Shown in pieces: positions 11,401-24,390 of a DNA stretch of 64,000 nt. The translations under genes and the position numbers were made by a program. The number at the start of each line of letters is the position of its first letter. Within the stretch, counting starts at the first letter, position 1. Location: the NCBI RefSeq assembly GCF_000801105.2, contig NC_079517.1:9238001-9302000 (forward strand), given 5' to 3'. The notes beneath the pieces were generated by a model that ran no database searches, was not told the DNA's origin, and saw only the letters and a list, made by a program, of their open reading frames with translations. This DNA comes from Raphanus sativus. Lineage: Eukaryota; Streptophyta; Magnoliopsida; Brassicales; Brassicaceae.

Positions 11401-12446
11401 ATAACCAGAAACAGACACGCCACCTGTGCACCACAACGATATATATAACTTACTAAAATATGATCAACAGAGGCGTACCAAAAGGTGATTCTACTAATAA
11501 ACAGCCTATGACAGATCGTACAAAAGATGAAGTTTCTTACCAACCAGTAATGCTATGGACTGGAATCCCTATAAACAGGGCCGCCATCAATCCCAGACAT
11601 GTAGCTATCTGTATGAAGCTTCCATAAGTCCCCCTTACAAAAGCTGGCGATACCTCTGTGACATATAGTGCAGCCACAGGAGGGCCAAGACCCATGCCAG
11701 TCCCAACCAAGAATCTTCCCAAAAGCATGACACCTAAGCTGTTACTAACTCCACTAAGAGAGAAAGAAAGATATTACAGCATAAGCAACAAATTATTAAA
11801 CTGATGGAAACAATGTCAATATTGTGAAAGGGATCACACAAAAATACCTAACGAAAGCACCTAAAATCATAGGCAAAGCAGAAAGCTGAAAGGCTCGCCG
11901 TCGTCCGAGTCCATCAGCAGCTCCACCGCTGAATAAAGAACCGATAAATGCGCCACCAAGACACACACTAACCACCAAGCCTTCAACATTCCAACAGAAA
12001 CATATATTATAATAAATAAACAAAGTAGATATGGTGATGAGTTGATGAGTAACTAAACTAATATGCCAAATACCTTCAGCTAATGTGTTTCCAGTAAAGC
12101 CAAGATCTGAAGAAATGCTTTCAAGCGGTTCATTAACAACTCTGTATCACAAAATTCAACACAAGTCATCATTAATAGCAAATATTGAAGAAGAAGAAGG
12201 AAGGATTAGGATGATGATGACGAACCCTAAGTGGTAGCCGAAGAGGAAAGACGAGAGCGTAGCGACGAGGACGTGTGGGAGAGAGCAGATCCATGGCGGA
12301 TTTGTGGTTTCCGTTTCCTTGCTCACGTCGACGTCATCATCAACCAGTAAAAGACGTGAGTTGTTGTTATCTTCGACGTCGACCGCTGGAGAATAATCTC
12401 TCGATGACGTTCTCTTGTACATCGAAGACGATTGCGATCCCCACAT
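8404..12446 (-). CDS. Major facilitator sugar transporter, plastidic glucose transporter-like
   Basis: Membrane sugar carrier of the MFS sugar-porter family, close to the plastidic glucose transporter clade. Eleven exons: 12226-12446, 12074-12141, 11848-11980, 11541-11753, 11330-11423, 9481-9640, 9225-9368, 9062-9135, 8883-8971, 8679-8793, 8404-8586. They total 1494 nt (497 residues) and every junction is in phase. Signature motifs: GLGRRRAF after the second membrane segment, GTGMGLGPPVAALYVTEVSP, CAESPQWLFK (PESPRWL variant), QQLSGINAVFYFSSTVF, PGLLLPEIFPSRIRAKAL, and ETKGKTLQEIE near the C-terminus. The N-terminal 60 residues are hydrophilic and Ser/Asp-rich, without a clear transit peptide. 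The fifth intron (9641-11329) is swollen by a 1.5-kb retroposon. The ortholog At1g67300 is annotated as a probable plastidic glucose transporter 2, from memory; substrate and membrane are inferred. Confidence 0.95.
9767..11273 (+). mobile_element. 1.5-kb poly(A) retroposon inserted in a transporter intron
   Basis: The 14-bp sequence aagttcataatcct stands at 9753-9766 and again at 11274-11287, enclosing about 1507 bp that end in a run of about 20 A. This is the signature of target-primed reverse transcription. The body is far more GC- and CT-rich than its surroundings, has no long open frame on either strand, and contains an internal A-run near 9823-9836. It lies antisense to the transporter gene. 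It could be a non-autonomous LINE derivative, a Sadhu-like element or a retrocopy of a non-coding transcript; I did not recognise the family. Confidence 0.8.
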
Positions 12447-12931
12447 GCGGCAAGAGCTAAGTGATTTTCAACACTCTGTGTATTGATTCAGATTCGAAAA
12501 CAAAAATTAGAAAAATCCAAAACCTAAAAGATCATCATCAAAAAAGTTTCCAAAAATCGGATAATCAGCGAGAATCATTACGCGAGCACGGCGAGCAGAA
12601 GAAGATGGAAAACTTACGGATTAGATTACGATGAGAAAGTAGAGAAGATGCCTTTGGTGTCTCTCAATAAAGAAGGAGGAGAAGCTTCAAGAGGAAGAGG
12701 AAGAAGAGATGCAAGGGTGAGCAGTGGTGGCTAAAGTGCGCGTTGGGCCAATTAGACGACAAAACGTCAAATGAGAATCATGTGCTTTTCTTCTCTCTCT
12801 TTTGCTTTCTTACCATCATCATTTGCGTCCATTAATTAAATGCACGTGTCACACTCTCATAAAATTTGTTGCTGTTGCTAGATTTCTCTTTTTGTCGGTG
12901 ACATCAGTTTTTTTTGTCAACCCTATTAGAT
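12447..12931. promoter_or_regulatory. 5' UTR and promoter region of the sugar transporter gene
   Basis: Purine-rich (GA/AGA) tracts at about 12600-12720 resemble a plant 5' untranslated leader of the minus-strand gene, possibly with a leader intron. The sequence becomes AT-rich upstream. No specific box is claimed. Confidence 0.4.
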
Positions 12932-13093
12932 AGAGAGTATTAGTCTTATGAATTCAACGAGACTTAACCCAATACAATTAAAATTTAAGCCCATTCGAAG
13001 CTCAATAGACATAGAGAGTATTAGTCTTATGAATTCAACGAGACTTAACCCAATACAATTAAAATTTAAGCCCATTTCGAAGCTCAATAGACA
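12932..13093. repeat. Two tandem copies of a ~80-bp unit
   Basis: The segment from tagagagtattagtcttatg to gaagctcaatagaca is repeated head to tail (about 12932-13010 and 13012-13093) with a single-base difference near the end (cccattcg versus cccatttcg). It is a young local duplication. The 95-residue open frame across it is a by-product. Confidence 0.85.
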
Positions 13094-13137
13094 AGCCTTG
13101 ATCTTGGAGCACTGGGGTCAACATCACATTCTTTTAA

Positions 13138-13482
13138 CCAGTGTTTTTAAAGGCGGTCTGAAACCGAAATTTTTTTGGTCTCGGTTTAATGATTCGACCA
13201 GATCAAATCTGATTCAATATATTTTTGGTATATAAATTTAAAAATAATATTAATAAATATGATACATAATTAAAACATAAATAACTTTTGAACATAAAAT
13301 ATTATAAATATAAATTAGTTCTATGTTCATATAAATGATTTAAAGATTTTTGATAGTTTTAGTAGTTTAATAATTTGGAGAACTAATCTGATTACGTGAT
13401 TGGTTCATGGCCGAACCAATTATTAAATCCAGTCCGACTATATATCTGATTCTAGGCCGATCCAATTTTAAAAATACTGCAT
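13138..13482. repeat. Possible terminal-inverted-repeat MITE
   Basis: The left edge agtgtttttaaaggc and the right edge aattttaaaaatact are roughly inverted. Both sides carry mirrored phrases around accgaa/ggccgatcc and ttggttcatggccgaac. Flanks ttttaacc and atttatcc resemble an imperfect 8-bp duplication, as for hAT elements. The evidence is weak. Confidence 0.35.
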
Positions 13483-14981
13483 TTATCCAAATCAGCCACA
13501 TATTAGAGATAAAATATGCATGCAAGAGAAATTTTTTAAATCATAGGGATCAATCGACCCTTCCTCTTCGGTTCGTTCCGCCACCGATAGATGACATCAT
13601 ATTTAATTAATTACTAAATTTTGTATTTAAATTTTATATTGAATAACAAATGATTTCAAATTCTTTTAGTGAAGAGATTGTAAATATAAAAACCAATAAC
13701 ACTAGATTTTAAAATCTCTTAACAAACTATTTAAAATACATTTACCAATAACACAAGATTTTGATAGAAGATTTAAAATCAATCATTGAATAACACTACA
13801 TTATAAAACCAAATGAATTAAATTTAAATCCACTAACCAATAACACCACCTAACATTTTTCATTTTATTTTCTTATTTTAGCATGTATAACAAATAATAT
13901 TATTATTATTAAAAGAGAAACATAATATTGGACCAACTTACTCTTAATAATTATTTTAGCCAAAAAAATTTACATTTAAGTAGAATATTTTTTAAAAAAC
14001 TATACACGACAATATGTCACCTAATTCATTCATCATACACCCTAAGATCTAGGATAACTATAACAAGATATTTTAAAATTACCAACTAACTATGCCCAAA
14101 TATTTATAGTGTTTATGATCCATTTAGAAACAAAACATTTGTGGGTAGTATCGGGTTTGGATTGAATTTCTATTTCTATGAAATCTGAAATAAAAACTGA
14201 ATTAGAAATAGTTTGATAACTGGAAAAACTCTAAAGCCCGAGTTAAACGTGGAAAAAAATGTTCATGTAATTAAGGTTTTTGAATAGTATTTAGTTTATA
14301 AATTATAATTTATACGTATAGAAATAATTAATTATTTTATTATATTTAAAATATTCTGATATCCGTTCGGCTTTGAATTTAGTTATGGTTCAGTTTTAAA
14401 ATTTTGAACTTAAAAAATAAGAACCATCCGAGTTTGGTCATCTAGGTTCGAGTGCTGACCACTGTAGATTAAATTGGGGTGAAAAATGATTCTTTTAGAT
14501 GTCTTCGGAGGACTTTCCGGCTTAGCTCCGGTGGTCGATAATTAAACATTAGTCGGATCTCTTTCGAAAGCATCCATATATCAGAGTTATCAAAAAAAAT
14601 ATCTCACACACCGACAAAATCTAGTAAATTATTAAAAGCATTGACATTTATGTTAAACACTACTGTTATTCATGTATTTGATCTTTTATATCTCATGAGA
14701 TCTCTCCAACTTATATTTTCAAAGTTTGAAAAATTTCTTAAAAATAATTAAGCTGACCGTTATTGAATTTATCAACTTTTTAATGCATGTAAAATAAAAA
14801 CAAAGTAAATGCATATTTGTTTTGTAAAGAAATCATTTACAGACGCTAGTCACTACTACTACCAACAAGTAAGAAGAACATCTTCTTCCTTGTTTTCTTC
14901 TTCATTGCAACTTTACAGAACTACTCACACTTGAAACTTCATAAGATCTAGTGATCTTACTACTACACACTACTGAAACCT
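13483..14981. other. AT-rich intergenic stretch downstream of CAMTA4
   Basis: No gene is seen. Around 13610-13860 the phrase caataacac(t/c)a recurs several times, probably a degraded repeat. The last 150 bases should be the CAMTA4 3' UTR. Confidence 0.45.
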
Positions 14982-17900
14982 CTAAAGTGCAAACAAACTG
15001 TCATCTTCCATATCAGCCAAGTCAAACAAATCGTCATCCTCGTCACCACCTGCTCCTAATGACTCTGTTTTGCCAAGCTCAGCCTGCAAACAAGAATAAA
15101 AAGATTCATTCAACAGACGAGAGTCCCCAACGCATCCATCATTCCCAACAGAAATGGGACTAAACTCACCTTTGTCTGACAGTATCTCTTGAGCACGCGG
15201 TGGTACTGCTGGCGAGCCTCTGGAGAGTTAGCCATCGACAGAACACGTGAGAAAGCCTCGTTCACTGCAACGTCTACTTTCTGCTTACGGAACACCTTGA
15301 GAATGTCTTCCTCCTCTTCACTGTCTTCCACGTCTTGCCTGAACCCTCTTAGCCCAGCTCCTTTTCTTCTCCACCTCAGCACAACCTTATCTAATATCCC
15401 TACCGCCCAGCAGATAACCTTGTAATGCTTCCTTATCTGGTAACCTCGAACATGAGCCTGCCCACAAATAACAAGTTAATAAAGAAGAACGCTAAAGGCT
15501 AATGAGAAAGAAACAACCATCTTCTTTCCCACCTGTATCTTCACAACTTTCTTGCGAAGCGAGAGAAACTCTTTACGGCGTTTATACCGGCGGTAATTCT
15601 TCTGAATAGACAAAGCAGCCGAATGGTAGTTCTTTACATTTCCAAACGCTAGCTTAGACATGGCCGAGATGCCTTTAATATCTGCATAGATCCCATACTC
15701 TCGAAAGTAAGCAGCTGCTTCTCTCTGCTGTCGCTTTCTGAACGAATGTGCACGAAACGCTGCTTGGATTCTCGCAGCTGCTTGAGCTGCGTTTCTCACT
15801 GCAGCTAGTGTGTCTTTAAGTGAATATGGACTTCGTTTTGAGATGGAGTTCAAAGTCATCTCTGCTTGCAACTGAGCAGTCTCTTTAGATTTTTCGGTTT
15901 CTTCGAGTGTGAGCGAGGAGAGATGGTTTGTTAACGCCACCTCTGATAGATAACCTGCAAGACCCTTGTGGCCATTAGAGGCAGCTATTGAAGCTGCGGT
16001 TTTACCAGCCGGGTCTTGTGCAGTGGGATCAGTCACTGCTCCAGCTGATGCCCCTGAAGCTATAAGGGCAGCTACCATCTTTTCACTGCCACAACAGAGA
16101 AAACAGTATCAGTTATTGTCTAAAAAGAAAAGACAGTGTTGGTCTTAAACTCTTAATGCATGGGCACATTTATCCAGAACCGAGAAACCAAACCGAAAAA
16201 TGAAGTTCGGTTCGGGTTTGATACTATCTTATATTTCTAAAACCAACCATAACTGAATTTCTATAATATAGTTTATGCACTTATAAATATTAACTTATTT
16301 AGTTTTAAAATAATCAAATAATTTATAAATATTATTTATAAATTGAAATACCCAAAAAACTTGAACTAGCTGAATATTTTTTTATCCAAAATATATAAAA
16401 TTATTCGAGTTATCCAAATTTGTATCAGAATATAAAAATATGATATTTAATCAGAAAACTTCGAATTTTCTGACTTTTTCTCCTAAATTAGCTAAAAAAA
16501 ACGGATCTAAGATCCGAAATTAGCTCGGATATTAGCCAGTACCAGATCCGAAATAAGCAAACTGAAACCTAACCAAATTTTTAAATACCAAAGGAGTCCA
16601 AAGAACTAAAAAAAAGGGCTAGTTGGTGGTCATATCTAGGCTGCTTACCTCCCGAAACGTGCAGCCCAATGCAGAGCACTCCATCCATTAATATCACGAA
16701 AATCCACACTGACTCCACAGGCAAGAATTATATGGAGTGCCCACTCGAAGCCAAGGCCTGAAACCATATGAATAATGCCTTGTTCTTGCTTTGACAAAGA
16801 ACAACAAGATGGTTGATCTTCTTCATCTTGGCGGGTTCTTGAAGACAGCCACGCATCCAGCTTGTCTTTAAGCAGTTCTCGTAGAAGCCAATCAACTGTA
16901 CTTGATGATGTTGCAGTGCCATCTAGAACCGTTTCTAAGATATGGCTCCACGGCTCTAGGTTACTTTTACTGTCTGATACAAGTGTTTGCACAAGCCTTA
17001 CAAGTAACAAAAGCTCATCTCGACTGCACTTGGGGAAAGAAGATGTGTCAGGCTTGTCATGATACTCAAACTCCTTTGTTTGGCTACACGAGAGTCCATC
17101 TCCAGAAGTAATGCATAAATTGACTTTTCCAGGGCCACATGGAGGGGCTTGGCACCGTAAGACGCCTTCCTTGATGATCTCGAAAGGAGCTTCAGTACTC
17201 CCAAACATGCAAGACCATGTAGATTGTTTTGGATCACAGAGAAATGATCCAACGATTATCACCTGCTTTTGTTAAAATGAAAAATCCAATTACTCACCAA
17301 CCATATGTTCTAATCATATATGAATCTATCAAGGATGGACTAAGAGAATAGACCTTTGTAGTTTCATTGGCGTAACCCCACTCTGGTGATATGTCCTGGA
17401 TAGTAAACTTTTGCTTATATGCAACCGTCTGACTCATTACTTGCTCGAAAGGCTGCTTCATTCTACTGTTGTCGGCATTATTTTCCCGAGCTCTCAGCTC
17501 AGAATAACAAGTAGGAAGTTCAAAACAAGAACCAAGTTCTTGAGGCAACAACAGTGTAGCTGATTTTTAAATCAGAACAAATCAACGTCAAACAAGGTAT
17601 GAAGAAGCCTAACGGAATGCTTAAAGCAAAGCAGATGACATACCTTGGTCAGCCTGGTTGCTGTAACTCCAGTTAGAATCTTCCTGCATTCCAGCTAACA
17701 ATCCTTTCGCTGAACTTGGTGTGCTTCCCTGTTTTCAACAAAAACATTATAGATTGAAAAATCTTACTCCTAAGATTCATAGTTCTTTTCTTTTACTGAA
17801 GACTATAATTAACAGATACTAAGATAGTCTTGATCCCACATTTCATTTAATTATATGAGAGGATTACCTCAGAGGTAAGAGCTATAGAAGAATCACATGC

Positions 17901-19820
17901 CTCCAGCACATCTTTCCAATACTTAGGCTTTTGATCACCACTCCCTCCACTACCATCTGTAGGAAGAATGATGAAGCAGTAACAAAGAAAACAAAAACTG
18001 ATAATGAAACTTAATGATGCATAAGTTTTGGCCTACCTGAATCATTCTTTACGAGCATGAGATTGTTGGAGTGATAATCGGCTCCAATATGCCCTCCTAA
18101 ACATCGCTCCAGTCTGTTACTCTCCGGTCTTTGATGTCCAGCTGCTGGTTGAGCAAGGTGGTTGGTATCCTCACTACACTCTGAAGATAAGAGACTCTCC
18201 AAACTCTCTTTATGATAGTAGAGTGGACCAACAGTATTATACTGGGGTCCAACAGACCCTCCGTAACATCTCCCTAGTTTGCTGCTAGTCTCTGGTCTCT
18301 GATGTACAATTGCTGGTGGAACAAGGTGTTCAATATCTAGAAACTGGAGACTATCCAAACTTTCGTTTTGAACAACATTATCATCATCATCACCAAGACT
18401 AAGTTGTTCCTCAAGCCTCTTTAAAGCCTCCCGCTCATAAGAACTTCTTCCACTGCCTTTCCGGGTCTCAACTCCTCCGTTACTATTAGAGTTAACCTCT
18501 ACGTTGCCCGCCGCCGAAGTAGATGAATGCTGCTGATGACGTATGTCGCTAGAGACACCAATGCAGTGACTACTGTAGCCTGGACTTGTAAAGAGAGTTG
18601 AAGGATTCAGTGAAAACTGCAGAACAGTTCCACCAGTTTGTTTTACCTGAAAAAGTTAAAGCCTGTTTTTACAAAGAGTCATGCTTATAGTAAAAACAAA
18701 TATAGCTTAATGGGAGAAAAGTCACCTCTTTAACATCACTCACATCCCTGTAATGAACAAGGGCAATGTGTTCGTATTCCCTGATATAAACCGAGTAGTA
18801 AACTTATATACGTTAGTATACATTTTTCATACATATCTAACGAGAGAAAGAGTATACAGAAACTCACGGATCTAGTATCCAGTAGATACGCCTTTGAAAA
18901 GAAGGCTCATGCTCTCCATGTGCATAATAACATTGTAAAGCCTCCGCGTTACCCACCTGTTTCATAAACAAACATCATTAGCAACCTTAAAAAGAACATA
19001 TCTACAGAGGTGGTCCTGAGCATATCGAAGTGAAACATTGGCTTAGGCCTCCATTTTTTTTAAAGAAAAATTTATATAGGTAATAGCATAATGATTGATA
19101 ATAATCGATCCAGACAAAAAAAAAAAGACCTCCAAATTTTGTAATTAAAAAAAAAAAAACTCTTACTAAATTGTTTAGAGCCTTCAACATATCAGAGACC
19201 CCCTGCATATCTAAAGTAGAAAAAAAGACAAAATATCTTGGAAACAAAAGTAGAGCAATAATCTTCAACTATTATCAAATCAACATCTAGTCGCCACGAA
19301 CATAGCAACAAATTGAAGTAATTTTTTTTTAAAAAAACTTAAGCCGTTCGTGAGCTTCAGCAATAGCTCTACCATCCTTCTTTTTCTTCCATTGATGTCC
19401 ATCTTTACGGTAGAACTTTTTTTTTTTTTTTTTTTGATCAAACACGGTAGAACTTAAGAACCCTTTTATTGTAAAGAAACAAAGATCCACCTGATGAGAC
19501 AGGAGCAAAATGTCAAGAAAAGCCAGTTTTCGTTCCATCTCTAAAGAAAGAGAGCAAAAGTCAAAAAGCTTTTACTTGAAGGCTTATGAGGTGGCTTATC
19601 AGTTAACTGATATCGTTCATGATTCAGCAAAATGAAGTGCACCTCGGGAGGTTTCAACCAACGAGTCTGCCCTTCTTGGTACAGAGTAGTAACATCGTAT
19701 TCTAAAACAAAATGAAAAGGTTTTTAGCCTTTTTTTAAGTCAAACGGAGGAAAACGAAAAGGTTAGTAATCTGAGAGAAAACATCATTTTGTTGTGTTTA
19801 GAAAACTCACGGGACTGCAT
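14982..19820 (-). CDS. CAMTA4: Calmodulin-binding transcription activator (CAMTA4-like) with a disrupted CG-1 exon
   Basis: Calcium/calmodulin-responsive nuclear transcription factor. The ATG is at 19818-19820 (10-nt first exon), then 19576-19701, 19338-19490, 18868-18956 and further exons down to 14982-15085. Domains in order: CG-1 DNA-binding domain (RWLKPPEV, KDGHQWKKKKDGRAIAEAHERLK, YWILDP, LVHYRDV); an acidic middle; TIG domain after FTIQDISPEWGYANETTKV; ankyrin region (DINGWSALHWAARFG, GKTAASIAASNGHKGLAGYL); IQ motifs (ARIQAAFRAHSFRKR, ALSIQKNYRRYKRRKEF, VRGYQIRKHYK); and the C-terminal CaM-binding region (EARQQYHRVLKRYCQTK). Everything from exon 4 onward is open and in phase. Exon 3 carries a 37-bp insertion that makes an in-frame TGA after FYRV and shifts the frame. 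The donor after ERLK reads AAG-TTTTTT instead of AAG-GT. A full-length CG-1 protein therefore cannot be read; a product from a later ATG would lack DNA binding. It may be a dying duplicate. Ortholog At1g67310 from memory. Confidence 0.9.
16086..16648. other. CAMTA4 intron enlarged by AT-rich foreign-looking DNA
   Basis: Intron between the exon ending HWAARFG and the exon starting SEKMVAALIASG. Most other introns of the gene are much shorter. Its centre (about 16170-16600) is very AT-rich with recurring phrases such as ccgaaccg, ccgaaat and gttcgg, which resemble decayed transposon sequence. No clear ends or duplication were found. Confidence 0.4.
19407..19455 (-). mobile_element. Micro-insertion in the CAMTA4 CG-1 exon with 12-bp target duplication
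   Basis: The 12-bp sequence acggtagaactt is present at 19407-19418 and 19444-19455. Between the copies lie 25 nt, seventeen T then gatcaaac, which on the minus strand read GTTTGATC followed by 17 A. The net gain is 37 bp, not a multiple of three. On the coding strand the frame runs AAG TTC TAC CGT GTT TGA, so translation stops right after the insertion begins. The form (duplication, short tag, A-run) points to a severely truncated retroposon. Confidence 0.85.
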
Positions 19821-20078
19821 AGCGACTACTTTTGAGATTTTCCAGAAGTATTTGAGAAATCAATCTACAGAACAAACATGAGGGTCAGTTTGGTCTTCGT
19901 TGTTCCTTTGGCTGTTCGCAATGATAGGAAGAGAGAGAAGAAGGTGTAAGAATTTGACTATGGACTTGACCAATATTCTTTGGGACACGAAGATGGATGT
20001 TATGAATTATGATGCCCAGGTAAGGTGAGATCCTCTGTTGTGCATCCCATGTTATCCAAGCTTGACTAGTTTATGATA
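19821..20078. promoter_or_regulatory. CAMTA4 5' UTR and proximal promoter, cut short by an LTR element
   Basis: About 260 bp separate the CAMTA4 start codon from the LTR element inserted at 20079-20083. Anything further upstream now lies beyond 4.7 kb of transposon. No specific promoter element was identified. Confidence 0.45.
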
Positions 20079-20083
20079 ATACT

Positions 20084-20500
20084 TGTGAGATTCCTACCAT
20101 GAATCTACTCGGATTTGGAGATCAATCTAAGAACAATCAAGAACAAGCACAAACGAAAGAGACACATGATTGTACCCGGTGTTCACCGCACTCCTCCAAC
20201 GTGGAAAAGCCGCTATACTCACCGGGGCTGGCTCAGCCAGCAATCCACTAGAGTAACTCAAACTAGAGCTCTCATCGGTTACAATGGTGCTCTCTCTCTC
20301 TCTCTGTGCTCTGTTACAACAGACTCATCAAGATCACAAAGATAAGAGGAGGAAGACGACGTTATCTTAGTCGTTTACAAAGACTACACACGTGCAACAC
20401 ATGTGACCTGGTTATTACCTAAACCGGCTAAACCAGCTTCCTCACTCTCTGGTTAAGCATACCAAGAGATAATTGCTGATTACGGACACAATCCTTCACA
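20084..20500 (-). repeat. 3' LTR of the LARD-like element
   Basis: 417-bp terminal repeat, starting tgtgagattcc and ending ccttcaca on the plus strand. It contains a CT run near 20291-20306. Confidence 0.92.
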
Positions 20501-23500
20501 ATCTCCACCTTGTCCTTCATCAGCTTCTTCTCTAGTGGATCATCTCGGATTCAACCTCCGACTCTAGGAGCAAACCCGCTCAACTTCTCTGCAACGTCTT
20601 TGCAACTACTCTGCAACTCCTTGCATTCTCTGCATCTTCCCGCATCCTATGCATCTTCTTGCAGTTTCCTGAGATATTACTTTCTCAGCTTTATATCTTC
20701 CTGAATAAAACCCATCCAGCTTGATATCTCCCTGAATAATACTCATTCAGCTTCTTATCTTCTGAGCAAACTTGCTCAACCTGAGCTTCACCACTCAACT
20801 CCAACGCTTCTTCAAATTTCTCCAAGCGTCCCTTAAGTATATGTCTTGATACAACCTGAAAACCTCCTTGATGCTTCCTTTGAGAACCTTTAAACCGATC
20901 CTCTGTGCTTCAGTAACTTCAGCCTCCAAACTCTTGATTAACTCCCAAAACAGACTTGACATACTCACTGAACTCTAGCTGTAACATGAACCACACCACC
21001 ATCTTGAGCTATTAAAAAAAAAAAAAAATCTCAAGTCTTATTAGGTTGCAAACAAGAGCCATACACCTTTGAGTTATACTCAACTTGATTCTCCTCTGGC
21101 ATTCTCCATAACCTGAACCTTAGATGACCACTCTACAACACCACCAAGATAAAACCATAAGCTCCACCTTTAACTGTTGCTGCAACTGAAGATCACCAAC
21201 TATACTGCCAAAAACTGTGAATCCAATGCTCGAGACTTCTTGAAGAACTGAACACCTCTGCCTGCTTGAACTTACTGGACTTGAACATTACACTACACCG
21301 CTGCTGATGATAGCAGGACACGCCGCCTAACTCAACTCGGATAAGAAGACTTTCGATGTAGATAATCTCTGTTCAAATTCTGCTCAAACTGATCTGCATC
21401 AACAAATCTTCAACTAACCAAAACTAACCACTTGATGCCTTCTTTATCCCTGTCTCAAACTCACAAAACCGCAATACCCCTGAGACACTTCTTCTGATCC
21501 AGTGACCTGCAATGGCTCTTACCCGCCTGCAAACTTCACCAAAATACCTCTGTACCTGCATCTCTGATTCTTCTAGACTTCACTGCAATCTCTCTCTGTC
21601 CATCAGCTTCATTTTACCATGCTTCTGATCTTTATACCTTCACTTGATTTACCCAAGCGCCTTTACTGAGAAGATTACTCCAAGCCTTCATATGATGCAC
21701 TTAAAACAACTCAGAAGTCCTTTGTAGTTGTCCTTACTACAAGCAAACAATCTCTGACCTTTAAAACTGAAGTATTACCCTTGAGAAAACTTATCGAAAC
21801 TCTGCTTTCCATCTCCTTCAGTTTCTGCCTTCAAAGAACTCTGCAAACCACTTCTATAGTCTCTTTTCTTCTTGCTGTAGCTTAGTCTTGAGGATCTGAA
21901 CTTGATAGAACTTGATCATCTGTGAAGCAGCTCCACCTTGAACTAAGTATCCTTTTGTTCTGTAGAACCTGCAAAACAAAACTTTAGTTCTGTTTAAGAA
22001 TATATTCAGTATACCTGCCTTGACGTCTCTGAACTGACGACTCTGTAGCATTTCTGTGATGAACACACTGGCTGGCTGATTACACACTCTTCAGTATCCA
22101 ATAACCACTGAACTCATCTGCATATAACCTCGCTGAGCTTTCAATCTGATGATGACAACTGTCTGCACTTGACTCTTTGTTCATCATACCACACTGAACC
22201 AACCAGAATCTTCATAACTCTTGCAAACTGATTATCCTGTCCTCATCAAACTGAAATAACCTGTGAGACCTTCTGAATAAACCAAGCTCCCACTGGAGTC
22301 AAAAACACCTGCTGGTGTGCACTACAAACCATGTAGTAACAAGACTCCACCTGAAGCAAAACTCATTCAGACTTCACTTTTGATTCTCACACTTAGCTTC
22401 CATTCTCAAAACTTAAACCTTCTGCACTTTAACTGATGATACACACAGGTCCTCTCGCTGCAGCTACTTCAAAATATGTCTTTACATCAAAGGACCTGAC
22501 ATAAGCCTTGCTTTTCTTCATGCTTCACTCAACCGTGCCAGCTTTGAATGTTCTGACCATTCCTTCCTTTGGGTGACTGTAACTGTGATAATCCCTGACA
22601 TCTTGACTCTCCTTGCTGTGCCTTCTGATGAACCCACTCAGAACTTGAAGTCTCTGAAATTTCCTTTACAAAACTTCTCATCTCCTTTTGCAGAAATAAA
22701 GATCTTCCTTGTAAACAATACTGCAAAATTACCCTAGATGAATATCCTGTGACTTCTCCTTGCTGTCTTGAGTCTTTCCTGTCATCCTTAAACACCAGCC
22801 AAGCTTCCGTTTACTTGACTCATGAACTAGTGGAAAAATAACAGAAGAAAACCTTTTCTCCACTGATTTCTTTTCTACTGATTCTACCATCAGTATGCGC
22901 CATGACTCTTGTCCTTGTACCTTGACGTTCATCTCCTCATGGCCTGTGAGAACTCCAACTTGCTGCGCTGCCATCACTCATTCTCACTTGTAGCTTTCTC
23001 ATTATCAAACCGTTCTGGCAAACCCTTTATTGAAGTTCCTCTCAGATTTCTTTAGATTCTGAAACTTCTTCTCCTGAACCTTTCTTTGATCTTGTGTAGA
23101 CTGTGGTTGACTCCTTTAAGCTCTTCCTGTAACACCTTCTTCATGTTTCATACCCTGAAAGCTCACCATCTTACTGCACCACTTTTCGTGACAGTACTCA
23201 GCCCATATCTGACTTGATCAAACCTGCATGACACCAACCTCGACACACATGTCTGATCCCTTGAACTTACGACTGATACCTCAAACCCAGGCTGCCTCCT
23301 ACACTTTCTTCTTACAACCAGAAGCTTCTCATTACCCAATGAATCTGACTTATAATCCTGCGACTGAAACCTCTGAAAACTTAACCTGAAATCGTAACCG
23401 TTTACCCTGAAACCTTTGATCCTCCTAAGGTTTCACAACCCAACAATCTGCAGAAAACCATTGCTTCATAACAGCATATACTCTTCTTCTCAAAACCACA

Positions 23501-24390
23501 GAGCGTTTAACCATTTCTCAAATAAGCCAAAGAGTCCTCAAACTAAGGCGTCCCCTAGAGTAAAGAATCTCACTTCAACAGCTTACTTGTCTTGAATGTG
23601 CTTGAACACCAAACTGATAGCAAACCTTTACCAAACTGATTTGATCAAGGTACATCCGGATTTGTACCTTAATCTAGACTTAATACCGATAAAGCCTGTA
23701 GATAAATCTTGTGTTCCACCTATCTTGCACTCTGATTTTGAAGAACCATCCATGAGCCTCCAGAAACAGTAACATATCTCATCACAGTATCTCTGTGATT
23801 GCAGCAGATTTAAACTCGAGATTTGAACAAGCTTTCAACCACTTATCAATCTCCTTCTTCAATCTCATTCTGTTGTAGCAGCTTCCTTTTCAACCTGATA
23901 CTGCTTGCTTCAAACTCTGATTCTTATTCTCTGTACTTGAGATGTCTTAAGAACCTGCAAGCTCCATATTCTTCTCGCAATAACATACATCTTCATCACC
24001 GGAGAGTAGAGAGTTTAACTTACTGCTTCATGATTTCATAATCTTGAAATCATCTGATTGAGTTCTTCCTATCGAGCTTGACGTCTTCTCTGTAACTTCG
24101 ACGAGTGTTTCCAAGATCATCTTCATCCTTCCGTCTTCTTGCACAGTCGCGTACCTTCCCTCGCGTTACACCGTCGCATACCTCGGAACTCATCTTCGAT
24201 CTTACTCTTCGAGTCGCGATGATTGGAGAATCTAGATCCTCTGATTCTTCCTTGCTCTTCCTCCGTAACGATCTTGTTCTTCACAACGATGCGATTCGTT
24301 TCACCCGAATCTTTTCCTTCGATTCCGTATCGCCGATTCCACATCACCAAAGCTCGCGATGTCACCAAATCCACGAATAGCTAAAACCAG

